64,000 nt of DNA from Lichenicoccus sp965213775. GTDB lineage: Bacteria > Pseudomonadota > Alphaproteobacteria > Acetobacterales > Acetobacteraceae. Under the pieces are notes generated by a model, which was not told where the DNA came from, ran no database searches, and saw only the letters and a program-made list of their open reading frames with translations. Position numbers and translations under genes: made by a program. The stretch spans positions 1-64,000 of the forward strand of contig CBDCAC010000008.1 in NCBI GenBank assembly GCA_965213775.1, written 5' to 3'. Below are positions 21,041 through 31,646 of this stretch, piece after piece (position 1 is the stretch's first letter; each line of letters begins with the position of its first letter).

Positions 21041-21934
21041 TCAAGAATTTCCCGGCTTCTGCAGCACCACCAGCACCTGCGGCAGCCGTGCGGGATTGTC
21101 CAGGAACTCGACCAGACGGAACATCGCGCTCCAGTGCTTGACGATGTAGCCGCGCGGGATGATCGCCTCGCCGTAGTGCGACAGCAGGTTGGGGCGCGCC
21201 ACCGGGGCCGCGTGCAGGAACTGCCCGGCCTCGTAGCGCGCGTTCTCGTGGCTCTCGTCGATGAAGCTGTCGGCGCAGGCCTCGTACCAGCCATGCTCGA
21301 GCCGGATGCCGGAAGCGCGGCGCAGCCGCTGCTCGGCGCAGAAGGCGATGAAGCGTCGGCTCTGGGTGGTGATCATCAGCAGCCCGCCCGGCCTGAGCAG
21401 GCGCGCGAACTCCTCGATCCAGCGTGTGGTCAGGAACTCGTCGAGGTGGCTGAACACCGACCACGAGACGATGTAGTCCAGGCTCTCCGGCGCCAGCACG
21501 GTCGGCGGTGCGACGCCGCAGGCGAGGAAGTTCAGCGCCGGATTGCAGCGTCGCGCCTCGGTCAGGAAGCGCGAGGTGGAGTCTGCGCCGTACAGGTTGT
21601 CCGGCCTTATGTCCTTCATGAACGGACGCAGCGTGCGGCCCCAGCCGCAGCCGAAATCGAGCAGCCGGCGGTGTGCCGCCATCGGCCGCCCGGCATAGCC
21701 GGCATAGGCCTTGACCTCGCGGAAGAAGGCGTGCGCCTCGTGCAGCGAAACCTCGCCGCAATGGCCGTGCATGTCGCGCTGGAACTGCTCATCGGGGAAG
21801 CCGGGCATGCCGACGCCCTCGATCTCGGGGATGTGCAGCGAGCTGACCAGGATGTCCAGCCAGTCCTGGTCGCTCCGCTCGCGGAACGTGTTGAACAGCC
21901 GATCCGCGTCGACCGCCTGCTGTGGGGCCTGCAC
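21041..21934 (-). CDS. Class I SAM-dependent methyltransferase
   Basis: 297 residues. SAM-binding motif I is LLDFGCGWGRTLRPF, followed by YGADSTSRFL and the later DYIVSWSVFSHLDE. The C-terminal third (HGWYEACADSFIDESHENARY) does not match a function I know. Substrate unknown. It lies downstream of the stand-alone acyl carrier protein gene on the same strand (83 bases), so the two may be cotranscribed, and upstream of the gcvT riboswitch. Confidence 0.78.
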   Translation of the reverse strand: MQAPQQAVDADRLFNTFRERSDQDWLDILVSSLHIPEIEGVGMPGFPDEQFQRDMHGHCGEVSLHEAHAFFREVKAYAGYAGRPMAAHRRLLDFGCGWGRTLRPFMKDIRPDNLYGADSTSRFLTEARRCNPALNFLACGVAPPTVLAPESLDYIVSWSVFSHLDEFLTTRWIEEFARLLRPGGLLMITTQSRRFIAFCAEQRLRRASGIRLEHGWYEACADSFIDESHENARYEAGQFLHAAPVARPNLLSHYGEAIIPRGYIVKHWSAMFRLVEFLDNPARLPQVLVVLQKPGNS

Positions 21935-22017
21935 GCTATGCGCCCTCGCCTAATACGATACGCAAACGGTATGGATCATATCCGGGGCCGACGCCAGGAG
22001 CCGGACGCGGGCGTTGG

Positions 22018-22299
22018 CTAGTCGGCGTGCGCCAGCTCGGGCGTATCGGCGAAGAAGCGGCGGCTGAGATAGCGCAGCATGTCGGCGACCCGGCCGAGAT
22101 GGGCGATCACCTCCTGCGGGAACTCGACGTCGAACACCTCCTCCAGGTGGAGGGCGATCTCGGTCACGTCGAGGCTGTCGAGGCCGAGATCCTCGGCGAA
22201 ACGGGTCTCCGGCGTGATCTGCACGTCGCGGAGGAACACCGTCTGCTGGATCGCGGCGATCACCTTGGCGAGGATGGAGTTCTCGAGAGCGGCGGTCAT
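22018..22299 (-). CDS. Stand-alone acyl carrier protein
   Basis: 93 residues from ATG 22299 (MTAALENSILAKVIAAI). The phosphopantetheine serine is in EDLGLDSLDVTEIALHLEE, the ACP signature. It differs from AcpP in this window, with a longer basic/His-containing C-terminus (RYLSRRFFADTPELAHAD). Upstream ATGs at 22314/22317 are possible, but GAGG sits well placed before 22299. It is not next to a synthase, so it may serve a specialised lipid or secondary pathway with the adjacent methyltransferase. That is inference. A good promoter lies just upstream. Confidence 0.87.
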   Translation of the reverse strand: MTAALENSILAKVIAAIQQTVFLRDVQITPETRFAEDLGLDSLDVTEIALHLEEVFDVEFPQEVIAHLGRVADMLRYLSRRFFADTPELAHAD

Positions 22300-22326
22300 G
22301 GAGGTTTTCCTCATCACGATATCGCG

Positions 22327-22355
22327 ATATAATCATGTCACGGTTTCGTGTGCAA
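22327..22355 (-). promoter_or_regulatory. Candidate sigma-70 promoter of the stand-alone ACP gene
   Basis: On the minus strand TTGCAC (-35, 22350-22355) and TTATAT (-10, 22327-22332) are spaced by 17 bases, in a short AT-rich gap unlike the surrounding sequence. Two palindromes flank or overlap it: CAAGGAATTCCTTG (22353-22366) over the -35 edge and ATATCGCGATAT (22319-22330) over the -10. Both could be operators. The ACP start codon is about 28 bases downstream. Confidence 0.55.
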
Positions 22356-22377
22356 GGAATTCCTTGTGATTCCGTAA

Positions 22378-22881
22378 TCAAATCCGGCGCCGCCGCCTCA
22401 GCCTGAGGATCAGCATGAGCAGCGCGTCCCACGGCAGCGCCGGCAGCTCGCGCAGGCGCCAGTACCAGCGGCTCGCCCAGCGCCCGGCGGCCGGCGGCGG
22501 CGGCACCGGCCGCGCCGGCAGCCCGGCGAGGCGCAGCAGCAGCAGGCAGCGCGGCATGTGGTAGGCGCTGGTGGCGGCGTAGAGCGCCCCACGATGCCGG
22601 CCCAGCATGGCGCGACAGGCGAGCACGGAGGCCAGGGTGTCGCGGGCGGTCTCCTCGAGCAGGATCGCCTCCGTCGCCACGCCGCCCGACAGCAGGCGGT
22701 CCGCCATCGCGCGCGCCTCCGGACCGCCGTGGCGGCCGATGCCGCCGGTCGGCAGGTAGAGCGCGCCCGGCAGGACGCGGCCGAAGGCGAGCGCGGCATC
22801 GACGCGACGCCGCAGCGTCGGGCTCGGCGTGCCGTCCGGCAGCATCCCGGCGCCGAAGATGATGATCACCGCCCGGCTCAT
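22378..22881 (-). CDS. YdcF family (DUF218) protein
   Basis: 167 residues. DUF218/YdcF features are VIIIFGAGMLPDGTPSP at the N-terminus, LPTGGIGRHGGPEARAMADRLL, ARDTLASVLACRAML and TSAYHMPRCLLLL. In E. coli YdcF binds SAM and ElyC/SanA relatives affect the envelope, but the chemistry is unclear. It ends in a very basic run (RLRRRRRI). Its start codon lies inside a 14-bp triplicate repeat. Same strand as the methyltransferase gene upstream, 47 bases apart. Confidence 0.85.
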   Translation of the reverse strand: MSRAVIIIFGAGMLPDGTPSPTLRRRVDAALAFGRVLPGALYLPTGGIGRHGGPEARAMADRLLSGGVATEAILLEETARDTLASVLACRAMLGRHRGALYAATSAYHMPRCLLLLRLAGLPARPVPPPPAAGRWASRWYWRLRELPALPWDALLMLILRLRRRRRI

Positions 22882-22912
22882 GCGGCCCGGCTCATGCGGC
22901 CCGGCTCATGCG
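22871..22912. repeat. Three perfect 14-bp tandem copies at the YdcF start
   Basis: GCCCGGCTCATGCG is repeated exactly three times (22871-22884, 22885-22898, 22899-22912). Each copy contains a minus-strand ATG. Because 14 is not a multiple of three, each ATG is in a different frame; only the one at 22881 opens the YdcF gene. The others would make very short peptides. Confidence 0.9.
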
Positions 22913-22928
22913 ACGGCGCGCGACGGCT

Positions 22929-24203
22929 TCAGGGCGGCGCCCGCAGCAGGATCCGGTTGAGGCCGCTCAGGATCGCGAAGGTCTCGCGCCAGGCGGCGTC
23001 GAAACGCGGCCGGCTCAGGCCGCGCCCCGCCATCGCCGAGGCGATCGCATCGAGGTGGCGCTCGCCGTCGATCAGGCCGAGCAGCGGGCGGGCCTGCGGC
23101 GGCAGCGCGATGCGCACGGGCAGCTGGCCGAAGCGATGCTCCAGCGCGCCGTCCGGGCCGATCTGGCGCGCGAGCTCGCTCGCCGGCATCTCGCGCGCGA
23201 CCGGCACCGCCTCGGGCGCCAGCGGATCGGGTGCGGCCGCCGTCTCGCCGACGCGCCCCGCGTAGGCGATGTGCGTGTTCATGTTGCCGGCCAGCGCCTC
23301 GGCGACCGCGGCGCGCTGCACGGGGTCCAGCTCGGCGATGCGGGCGCGCAGCCGCGCGTCCGGCAGCAGCAACGCCGGATCGTAGCGCGCCGGCTCGATC
23401 AGGGCGGCGAGCGAGAGCCCGGCGCCGTGCAGCAGGCCGAGCAGCGAAGGGATGTCGTAGCTGCGGTCGCGCGGGTTGAGCAGCAGGTCGTACAGGCCGG
23501 CGTCGCCTCCGCTCAGATGGTCGCCGAAATTGGCGTTGGCGCGCAGCCAGGCGGTCGGCGGCAGGTGGCGCATCACCCGCTTCGCGACGTCGAGCCGGGC
23601 CGGCGGCGGCGCGTCGGCGGGCGCCAGCCGGACGAGCGCGTCCTGCAGCATGTAGACCCCGGTGCGGCCGTGCGGCGCGTAGAGCATCAGCCCGATGCCG
23701 CCGCCCGGCGCCAGCAGGTCGCGCAGCTCGGCCAGGGTGCGCCGCGGATCGGGCAGGTGGTGCAGCACGCCGCAGCAATCGACGTAGTCGAACCGGCCGA
23801 GCCCGAGCGTCGGCAGGTCGAGCAGCGAGGCCGCACGGAAGCTGATATTGGCCAGCCCGCGGGCTTCGGCGCGCGCGGCCGCGATCGACAGCGCGCTCGC
23901 GGAGCGATCCAGGCACAGCACGTGGCCGGGGCGGCCGGCGGTCGCCAGCTGCTGCGCCAGCATGATGGCGCCGTCGCCGGTGCCGCAGCCGGCGACCAGT
24001 GCCCGCAGCGGCCGCGACCGCGGCCGGGCAGCGCCGAACACCCAGTGGTCGATCTCGCGCAGGTGGCTGGGGCTGCCGATGACCAGGCGCCTCGCCTCCT
24101 CGCGCGGATCGCGCGCCGGATAGGGGTAGGCCTCGTACTGCGCCGCGAGACGCCGGTCGTCGGGGTCGCCCGGATTGCCAAGGTCGAGCGGCGGCTCAGC
24201 CAC
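22929..24203 (-). CDS. Class I SAM-dependent methyltransferase, two-part
   Basis: 424 residues from GTG 24203; an ATG at 24233 would add ten residues but overlap the upstream gene by 38 bases rather than 8. SAM motif I is LVAGCGTGDGAIMLAQQL, with CLDRSASAL and CCGVLHHLPDPRRTLAEL. The N-terminal YEAYPYPARDPREEARRLV is seen in a group of bacterial methyltransferases with an added C-terminal domain. The C-terminal half (from about residue 270) is not recognised. Substrate unknown. It is likely coupled to the upstream OpuAC-like gene. Confidence 0.8.
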   Translation of the reverse strand: MAEPPLDLGNPGDPDDRRLAAQYEAYPYPARDPREEARRLVIGSPSHLREIDHWVFGAARPRSRPLRALVAGCGTGDGAIMLAQQLATAGRPGHVLCLDRSASALSIAAARAEARGLANISFRAASLLDLPTLGLGRFDYVDCCGVLHHLPDPRRTLAELRDLLAPGGGIGLMLYAPHGRTGVYMLQDALVRLAPADAPPPARLDVAKRVMRHLPPTAWLRANANFGDHLSGGDAGLYDLLLNPRDRSYDIPSLLGLLHGAGLSLAALIEPARYDPALLLPDARLRARIAELDPVQRAAVAEALAGNMNTHIAYAGRVGETAAAPDPLAPEAVPVAREMPASELARQIGPDGALEHRFGQLPVRIALPPQARPLLGLIDGERHLDAIASAMAGRGLSRPRFDAAWRETFAILSGLNRILLRAPP

Positions 24204-24951
24204 GCGGCGTGAGCTTGCCGCGCTGCCAGGCATCGGCGGCCTGCTCCGCGCTCATCGCCTCGATGCGCATCGCGTGCGCCATGGCACTCACCACCCGGTT
24301 GCCGAGCGTCAGCGCCTCCAGCTCGTCGATCAGGTCGGGATCGAGCGCCGCCTGCACGTCGGTCCGGACCAGCAGGCTCGCCTGCTGCTCGGGTCCGAGT
24401 GCTGCCAGCGGATCCTCCAGCGGGCGCAGTGCCGCGGCATGCAGCAGCGCGTGCGGCCGGCACATCGGCACCACGCGGCCGGTCGCCGCGTCCTGGGCCC
24501 AGGCCAGCGCCTCACGCTCCGGCACCGTCTCGACAACGTAGCCGGCCTCGTCGAGGCGATAGGCGCGCATCACCCGCATTGCCGCGCGGGCGAGCGGCCC
24601 TGGCGGCGCCAGGATCCTGCGCTCGAGCCGCGGTCTGGCGGCGAGGTCGGCGATGCTGCCGGCGTCGCCGCCCACGACGCTCCACAGCATCGCCGGGCGA
24701 TACAGCACGCCCAGCGGCCGCATCCGGCCGCAGGCGAGCAGTGCGGCGTTGGTGTGCGGCAGCCAGGCGCAGGCGAACAGGTCGATGCCCTCCTCGACGG
24801 CGTCGGCGTCCGGCGCCGCCGGCAGGTACTCGACCTCGAGCTCGTGCGCCTCCAGCACGCGCGCGACCGCCGCCGCGCTCGCCTCGTGCAGCGCCGCGCC
24901 CGGATAGCCGAGCCTGATCACGTCCATCCGCCTCTCCGCCGCTCCGGCCAC
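24196..24951 (-). CDS. OpuAC-like substrate-binding domain protein, no signal peptide
   Basis: 251 residues (243 from ATG 24927, MDVIRLGYPGAAL). The sequence resembles the type 2 periplasmic-binding fold of glycine-betaine binding proteins (IDLFACAWLPHTNAALL, RVVPMCRPHALLHA). It lacks a signal peptide and ABC partner genes. It may be a cytosolic sensor or enzyme built on this fold, or a repurposed binding protein. The match is by general pattern, so the name is tentative. Its stop overlaps the GTG of the downstream methyltransferase. Confidence 0.5.
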   Translation of the reverse strand: MAGAAERRMDVIRLGYPGAALHEASAAAVARVLEAHELEVEYLPAAPDADAVEEGIDLFACAWLPHTNAALLACGRMRPLGVLYRPAMLWSVVGGDAGSIADLAARPRLERRILAPPGPLARAAMRVMRAYRLDEAGYVVETVPEREALAWAQDAATGRVVPMCRPHALLHAAALRPLEDPLAALGPEQQASLLVRTDVQAALDPDLIDELEALTLGNRVVSAMAHAMRIEAMSAEQAADAWQRGKLTPRG

Positions 24952-24995
24952 GTCTTGCAGCAGCGCCCCGGTTCCGCAAGGGAACGCAGCGGGGC

Positions 24996-25036
24996 CTGGG
25001 GCCCAAGGCCCCAGCGGGTCCAGGGCAGAGCCCTGG
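24996..25036. repeat. Double-hairpin repeat (copy B)
   Basis: A hairpin with arms 24996-25003 and 25007-25014 (loop CAA), the linker GCGGGTC at 25014-25020, then a hairpin with arms 25020-25026 and 25030-25036 (loop AGA). It lies between the stop of the NTF2-like gene (25056) and the OpuAC-like gene, both on the minus strand, so it could end transcription of the former. Confidence 0.8.
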
Positions 25037-25055
25037 CCTTATGCCATGCAGCCCA

Positions 25056-25526
25056 TCACGGACCGACCCCGCCCAGCCCCGGATGATCCTCCGGCCGCGC
25101 CCCCAGCGCCCAGCGGAACCGACGTTCGGCGTCCTCGATCGGCACGTCGTTGATGCTGGCCTCGCGACGGCGCATCAGGCCGCTGGGCGCGAACTGCCAC
25201 TGCTCGTTGCCGTAGGCGCGGAACCAGTCCCCCGACGCCGTGCGGTACTCGTACTGGAAGCGCACCGCGATCCGGTCATCGAGCACCGCCCACAGCTCCT
25301 TGATCAGGCGGTACTCGTGCTCGGCCTGCCATTTGCGGGTCAGGAAGGCGGTGATCGCCTCGCGCCCGCAGAAGAACTCCGCGCGGTTGCGCCAGCGGCT
25401 GTCGGCGGTGTAGGCGGCGGCCACCCGAACCGGGTCGCGCGAGTTCCAGGCATCCTCGGCGGCGCGCACCTTGCGAGCCGCAGTCTCGGCGGTGAAGGGC
25501 GGCAGCGGCGGGCGGGTCTCGGTCAT
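25056..25526 (-). CDS. NTF2-like protein (DUF1348 family)
   Basis: 156 residues with the SnoaL/NTF2 cone fold pattern: AEDAWNSRDPVRVAAAYT, RWRNRAEFFCGREAI and the paired strands IAVRFQYEYRTASGDWFRAYGNEQW. The DUF1348 group is widespread and lacks a proven reaction. A conserved tail (MRRREASINDVPI) matches the family. Cytoplasmic. It starts 40 bases downstream of the ferritin-like gene on the same strand and may share its transcript. Confidence 0.85.
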   Translation of the reverse strand: MTETRPPLPPFTAETAARKVRAAEDAWNSRDPVRVAAAYTADSRWRNRAEFFCGREAITAFLTRKWQAEHEYRLIKELWAVLDDRIAVRFQYEYRTASGDWFRAYGNEQWQFAPSGLMRRREASINDVPIEDAERRFRWALGARPEDHPGLGGVGP

Positions 25527-25566
25527 CGGACGGCTCCTGGCGACGGGGCGGCGTGGCGGCCCTGCG

Positions 25567-26439
25567 CTACTCCGCGGCCTGCGCGAGGCCCGCGGTCCGC
25601 GGCGCGGGCGACGTGCGGTGGCGCGCGCTCACCGCCACGAACCTGCGCCGACGTCGCCGCATCGCCGCGAACGCGAGGCCGGACGCGATGCGTCCTATGC
25701 GGCCGTGGGGGGTGAAGCCGATCGTCTTGAAGATCATGCCGATCGCGCGGTCGAGATGCGGCCGGCGGTAGAACCCCATGGCGCGCGACATGTAGGCGGC
25801 GATGCAGCGTTCGTGGTCGTAGGCGAGTCCGGGCGGCTCGTTGGTGCAGTGGAAGGCGAAGGCGAGCTCGTCATCCTCGGTCTCGGTGACCCGGCCGAGC
25901 GCGATCCGGGTGCGGCGCAGCACGCCGATCCGCTCGCGATGCAGGTAGCGGCGCATGTGGTCGTAGAACAGCTTGAAGTGGCGATACTCGTCGGCGGCGA
26001 TCTGCCTGCAGATCGCCTTGAGCACCGGCTCCTCGGTGGCGTCGGCGAGGGCGGTATAGAACGACGAGGTGCCGGTCTCGACCATGCAGCGCGCGATCAG
26101 CTCGCCGGTGCGCGAGCCGCGCACCGAGGCGTCGACCTCGATCGGCACGCTGTACGAGGCCCGGTAGCGCTCGAACGCGCTGGGATAGTCCCACGACGGC
26201 TCGGCCAGCATCGCCCAGCGGCCGAGCGCGTCGCCGTGCTGCACCTCCTCGACCGCCCAGTTGTCGGCGGCCAGGCGGAATGCCGGATCGTCGGTGAACA
26301 CGTTCTTCAGGTAGGCCGCATAGTCGGTGCCGTTGCGCTCGACCACGGCGGCCGCCTTGACCAGCAGCAGCACCTCGGGGTCGACCCGGCCCGGCTCGAA
26401 GCGGTCCCAGGCCAGGGCGTCGATCCGCCAATGCTTCAT
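25567..26439 (-). CDS. Ferritin-like di-iron domain protein
   Basis: 290 residues. Four-helix bundle metal ligands are visible: VERNGTDYAAYL (Glu), AVEEVQHGDALGRW (ExxH) and IAADEYRHFKLFYDHM (DExxH), the two-Glu/His pattern of ferritin-like/rubrerythrin proteins. A C-terminal basic tail (AAMRRRRRRFVAVSARHR) follows and may contact membrane or nucleic acid. ATG 26439 (MKHWRIDALAWDRF) is the natural start. Function unknown; an oxygenase or peroxide-related role is possible. Divergent from sucC. Confidence 0.75.
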   Translation of the reverse strand: MKHWRIDALAWDRFEPGRVDPEVLLLVKAAAVVERNGTDYAAYLKNVFTDDPAFRLAADNWAVEEVQHGDALGRWAMLAEPSWDYPSAFERYRASYSVPIEVDASVRGSRTGELIARCMVETGTSSFYTALADATEEPVLKAICRQIAADEYRHFKLFYDHMRRYLHRERIGVLRRTRIALGRVTETEDDELAFAFHCTNEPPGLAYDHERCIAAYMSRAMGFYRRPHLDRAIGMIFKTIGFTPHGRIGRIASGLAFAAMRRRRRRFVAVSARHRTSPAPRTAGLAQAAE

Positions 26440-26676
26440 CGTGTGGTCTTCGCTCCCGTACGGCCGACCGGCTGTCGGCCGCGCGGCCGCAGAGTGCCAC
26501 CGCTCACCGGTCAGAGGAACGGCCGCGACGGCCGGATGTGACGGGGCTGTTGCAAGGCGGCCACAGCTTCCGCCGCGCACGGACCCTGGTGACTCATGCG
26601 GCGCGGGATGCGATCTTGCGGCCGCGCCGCCTCGGCGGTCCCCGTTACCCGGCCCAGCGGAAGGAGCCACCGCGGC

Positions 26677-27875
<1,199 letters not shown>

Positions 27876-27876
<1 letters not shown>

Positions 27877-28751
27877 TGGCGATCCTCGTGGGCGCGGAAA
27901 CCCGCGTCATCACCCAGGGCTTCACCGGCGCCCAAGGGACCTTCCACGCCGAGCAGGCGATCGCCTACGGCACCCGCATGGTCGGCGGCACCACGCCGGG
28001 CAAGGGCGGCCAGACCCATCTCGGCCTGCCGGTGTTCGACACCGTGATCGAGGCGCGCGAGGCCACCGGCGCCGACGCCTCGGTGATCTACGTGCCGCCG
28101 CCGTTCGCCGCCGACGCCATCCTGGAGGCGATCGACGCCGGCATGGCGTTGATCGTATGCATCACCGAGGGCATCCCGGTGCTCGACATGATCGAGGTGA
28201 GCCGCGCCCTGGTCGGCTCGAACAGCCTGCTGGTCGGGCCCAACTGCCCCGGCGTGATCACGCCCGACGCGTGCAAGATCGGCATCATGCCAGGGCACAT
28301 ACACCGGCGCGGCAAGGTCGGCATCGTCTCGCGCTCCGGCACGCTGACCTATGAGGCGGTGGCGCAGACGACGGCGGTCGGGCTGGGCCAGAGCACCTGC
28401 GTCGGCATCGGCGGCGACCCGGTGAAGGGGATGGACTTCATCGACGTGCTGGAGCTGTTCCTGCGCGATCCGGAGACGGAGTCGATCGTCATGATCGGCG
28501 AGATTGGCGGCGCCTCGGAGATCGACGCGGCGACGTTCCTCAAGCAGAACAAGGTCAAGAAGCCGACGATCGGCTTCATCGCCGGCGCCACCGCGCCGCC
28601 GGGGCGGCGCATGGGTCATGCGGGGGCGGTGATCACCGGCGGCAACGACACGGCGGGTGCCAAGATCGAGGCGCTGCAGTCGGCGGGGGTGCGGGTGGCG
28701 CCGAGCCCGGCGGTGCTGGGACCGACCCTACTGGAGGTGATGCGCGGCTGA
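27876..28751 (+). CDS. sucD: Succinyl-CoA synthetase alpha subunit
   Basis: 291 residues. CoA-binding Rossmann domain (VITQGFTGAQGTFHAEQAI, GTRMVGGTTPGKGG) and ligase domain. The phosphohistidine is in MGHAGAVITGGNDTA. SRSGTLTYEAVAQTT and GIGGDPVKGMDFID are conserved. Translationally coupled to sucC. The downstream gap of about 520 bases holds only a paired double-hairpin repeat. Confidence 0.95.
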
Positions 28752-29274
28752 TCGCGTCGACGGACGCATCCGCCGCCCGGGCCCGGTGAGGCGGCGACCG
28801 CCGGCGGCGTCGGCTCCGGCACCGCTCGGGCCGAGGATATTCAGGGACGCGCAACCGGGCTCGCGAGCACGCCGCCGCGCGGCTCCCTGCCAGCCTCGGT
28901 GTCGTCGCATGCGCAGACGCTCCAGGACGTCGAGCAGGGCAGGGCCGCCGGGATGCCCAGTGCGCTACCGCCGTCGTGACCGCGGCGCCACGTCACCGGG
29001 CCGATGCCGGACGATGCTGCGGCACGATAGACATGGGCGGCGCTCTTGGTTGCGATGGCCACGCGATTCACCGGTTATACCAGCGGCCTTTGCGCGTGAC
29101 CGATGTGCCAGGGCTCTGCCCTGGACCCGCTCAAGGCCAAGCCTTGAGAATCCGATTGTCTTGAGACGGTTTCCAAAGGCTGGGCCTTTGGCGGGTCTGG
29201 GCAGAGCCCAGCCTTGCTTCCTAACGATCGTTACTTCAGGCCGTTGGTATAGGGAGCGCGCCGCGTCGCGCCGC
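28752..29274. other. 523-base convergent intergenic region
   Basis: Lies between the stops of sucD (plus) and an SDR gene (minus). Apart from the repeat pair at 29108-29210, I see only GC-biased open frames with no protein character, no RNA gene and no promoter worth calling. Confidence 0.5.
29108..29210. repeat. Inverted pair of double-hairpin repeats (copies C1 and C2)
   Basis: C1 (29108-29147, minus orientation): hairpin with loop TCT, linker GACCCGC at 29124-29130, hairpin with loop CAA. C2 (29173-29210, plus orientation): hairpin with loop TGG, linker GCGGGTC at 29191-29197, hairpin with loop AGA. Same arrangement as copies A1/A2, again between convergent genes. Stems differ in sequence from the other copies but remain fully paired. 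Confidence 0.8.
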
Positions 29275-30051
<777 letters not shown>

Positions 30052-30141
30052 CGGGGTTGCCTCATCGTGGAAGTCGTCGCCGGGACAACGCGGCGGAAGC
30101 TCCTCGGTTGACGGCGCGTGCGGCTCAGGCGGCCAGAAGGC

Positions 30142-30435
30142 TCAGGCGGCCAGCAAGCGGGTGGCGATCGCCGTCCACTCCTCCGCGAGCGGCAAGGTCG
30201 GCACCGTCTGCCCGGCGCGCCGGTACCAGTAGCCGGCGTTCGCGGCGTCGCCTTCCTCGCGGTGCAGGTAGGCGTGCACCCAGTCGCACCGAGGATCTCC
30301 CTCGCGCTGCTGCGCGCAGCCATGCGCCCGCGGCCAATCGCCCTTCCCTGCCCACCACAGCGCCTGCACGGCGAGGTCCGGCTCTCCCGGCGGCGACGCC
30401 TCGGACAGGCTGCGGCGGAAATCTTCGAGCGTCAT
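30142..30435 (-). CDS. Small conserved hypothetical protein
   Basis: 97 residues (MTLEDFRRSLSEASPPGEP...). GGAGGG lies 7 bases before ATG 30435, a good ribosome site. Aromatic-rich motifs LQ/VQALWWAGKGDWPRAH, WVHAYLHREEGDAANAGYWYRRAG look like a short TPR/SEL1-like helical pair. I have seen this pattern in proteobacterial hypotheticals but know no function. Divergent from bioB. Confidence 0.75.
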   Translation of the reverse strand: MTLEDFRRSLSEASPPGEPDLAVQALWWAGKGDWPRAHGCAQQREGDPRCDWVHAYLHREEGDAANAGYWYRRAGQTVPTLPLAEEWTAIATRLLAA

Positions 30436-30582
30436 CGTGCGTCCCTCCGGCACGGGGGCCCGCGCCGCGGCGGAGCCTAGCGCGCCCGGCCGCGTCCGGC
30501 ATCCCGCCGCGGCCTGCCGATCGGCTATCACACGCCGATGCCAGCCGGTATGACGGATCGGCCAACACGGAGGAACCGCATC

Positions 30583-31593
30583 ATGCCGGACGGCGCACTG
30601 GATCGCCTGGAGCCGCGGCCGGCCAGCCCGCGCCACGACTGGAGCCGCGAGGAGGTCGCGGCCCTGCTCGCCCTGCCCTTCCCCGAGCTGCTGTTCCGCG
30701 CCCAGGCCATCCATCGCGCGAGCTTCGATCCGTCGGCGGTGCAGATCTCGACGCTGCTCTCGATCAAGACCGGCGGCTGCCCGGAGGATTGCGGCTACTG
30801 CTCGCAGAGCGCGCACCACGCCTCGGGGCTGAAGGCGAGCAAGCTGATGGCGGTCGAGGCGGTGCTGGCGGAGGCGGCTGCTGCAAAGCGGGCCGGCGCG
30901 AGCCGCTTCTGCATGGGTGCGGCCTGGCGCTCGCCCAAGGAGCAGGACCTCGACGCGGTCTGCGCCATGGTCGAGGGCGTGCGCGCGCTGGGGCTGGAGA
31001 GCTGCGTGACGCTGGGCATGCTCAGCGCCGGCCAGGCCGGACGCCTGCGCGAGGCCGGACTCGACTACTACAACCACAACCTCGACACCTCGCCCGAGCA
31101 TTACGGGCAGGTGATCGGCACCCGCACCTACCAGGACCGGCTGGACACGCTGGGCCACGTCCGCGACGCCGGCATCCATGTCTGCTGCGGCGGCATCATC
31201 GGTCTCGGCGAGAGCGGCGAGGATCGGGCAGGCCTGCTCGCCACCCTCGCCTGCCTGCCGGTGCATCCCGAGAGCGTGCCGATCAACCTGCTGGTGCGCG
31301 TCGAAGGCACCCGGCTCGCGGATGCGGCACCGGTCGATGCGATCGACTTCGTGCGCGTCATCGCCGCGGCACGCATCACCATGCCGCGCAGCATGGTGCG
31401 GCTGTCGGCGGGGCGCGAGAGCCTCAGCGACGAAGCGCAGGCGCTGTGCTTCCTCGCCGGCGCCAACTCGATCTTCTATGGACCGAGGCTGCTGACCACG
31501 CCGAACGCGGCGCAGGGCCGCGACATGGAGCTGCTGGGCCGGCTCGGCATGCACGCGATGCCGCCGAGCCCGGAGCGGCGGCAGCAGGACTGA
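30583..31593 (+). CDS. bioB: Biotin synthase
   Basis: 336 residues; radical-SAM enzyme that inserts sulfur into dethiobiotin. The [4Fe-4S] cysteines are C66, C70 and C73 in GGCPEDCGYCSQS. The 2Fe-2S ligand region includes FCMGAAWR and ESCVTLGML. YYNHNLDTSPEHY and NLLVRVEGTRL are conserved. ATG 30583 is chosen because GGAGGA stands 8-9 bases upstream; the frame opens at 30538. No other bio genes are nearby. Confidence 0.95.
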   Translation: MPDGALDRLEPRPASPRHDWSREEVAALLALPFPELLFRAQAIHRASFDPSAVQISTLLSIKTGGCPEDCGYCSQSAHHASGLKASKLMAVEAVLAEAAAAKRAGASRFCMGAAWRSPKEQDLDAVCAMVEGVRALGLESCVTLGMLSAGQAGRLREAGLDYYNHNLDTSPEHYGQVIGTRTYQDRLDTLGHVRDAGIHVCCGGIIGLGESGEDRAGLLATLACLPVHPESVPINLLVRVEGTRLADAAPVDAIDFVRVIAAARITMPRSMVRLSAGRESLSDEAQALCFLAGANSIFYGPRLLTTPNAAQGRDMELLGRLGMHAMPPSPERRQQD

Positions 31594-31646
31594 TCGGCGA
31601 AATCCAGGCTTGCGCCGCGCGGCGGTTGGGGCGACATCCCGCGGCT

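Noticed and set aside
30142..31554. 470-codon minus-strand frame covering bioB
   Set aside because: Only the last 97 codons, after a good ribosome site at ATG 30435, are likely coding; the rest lies antisense to bioB.
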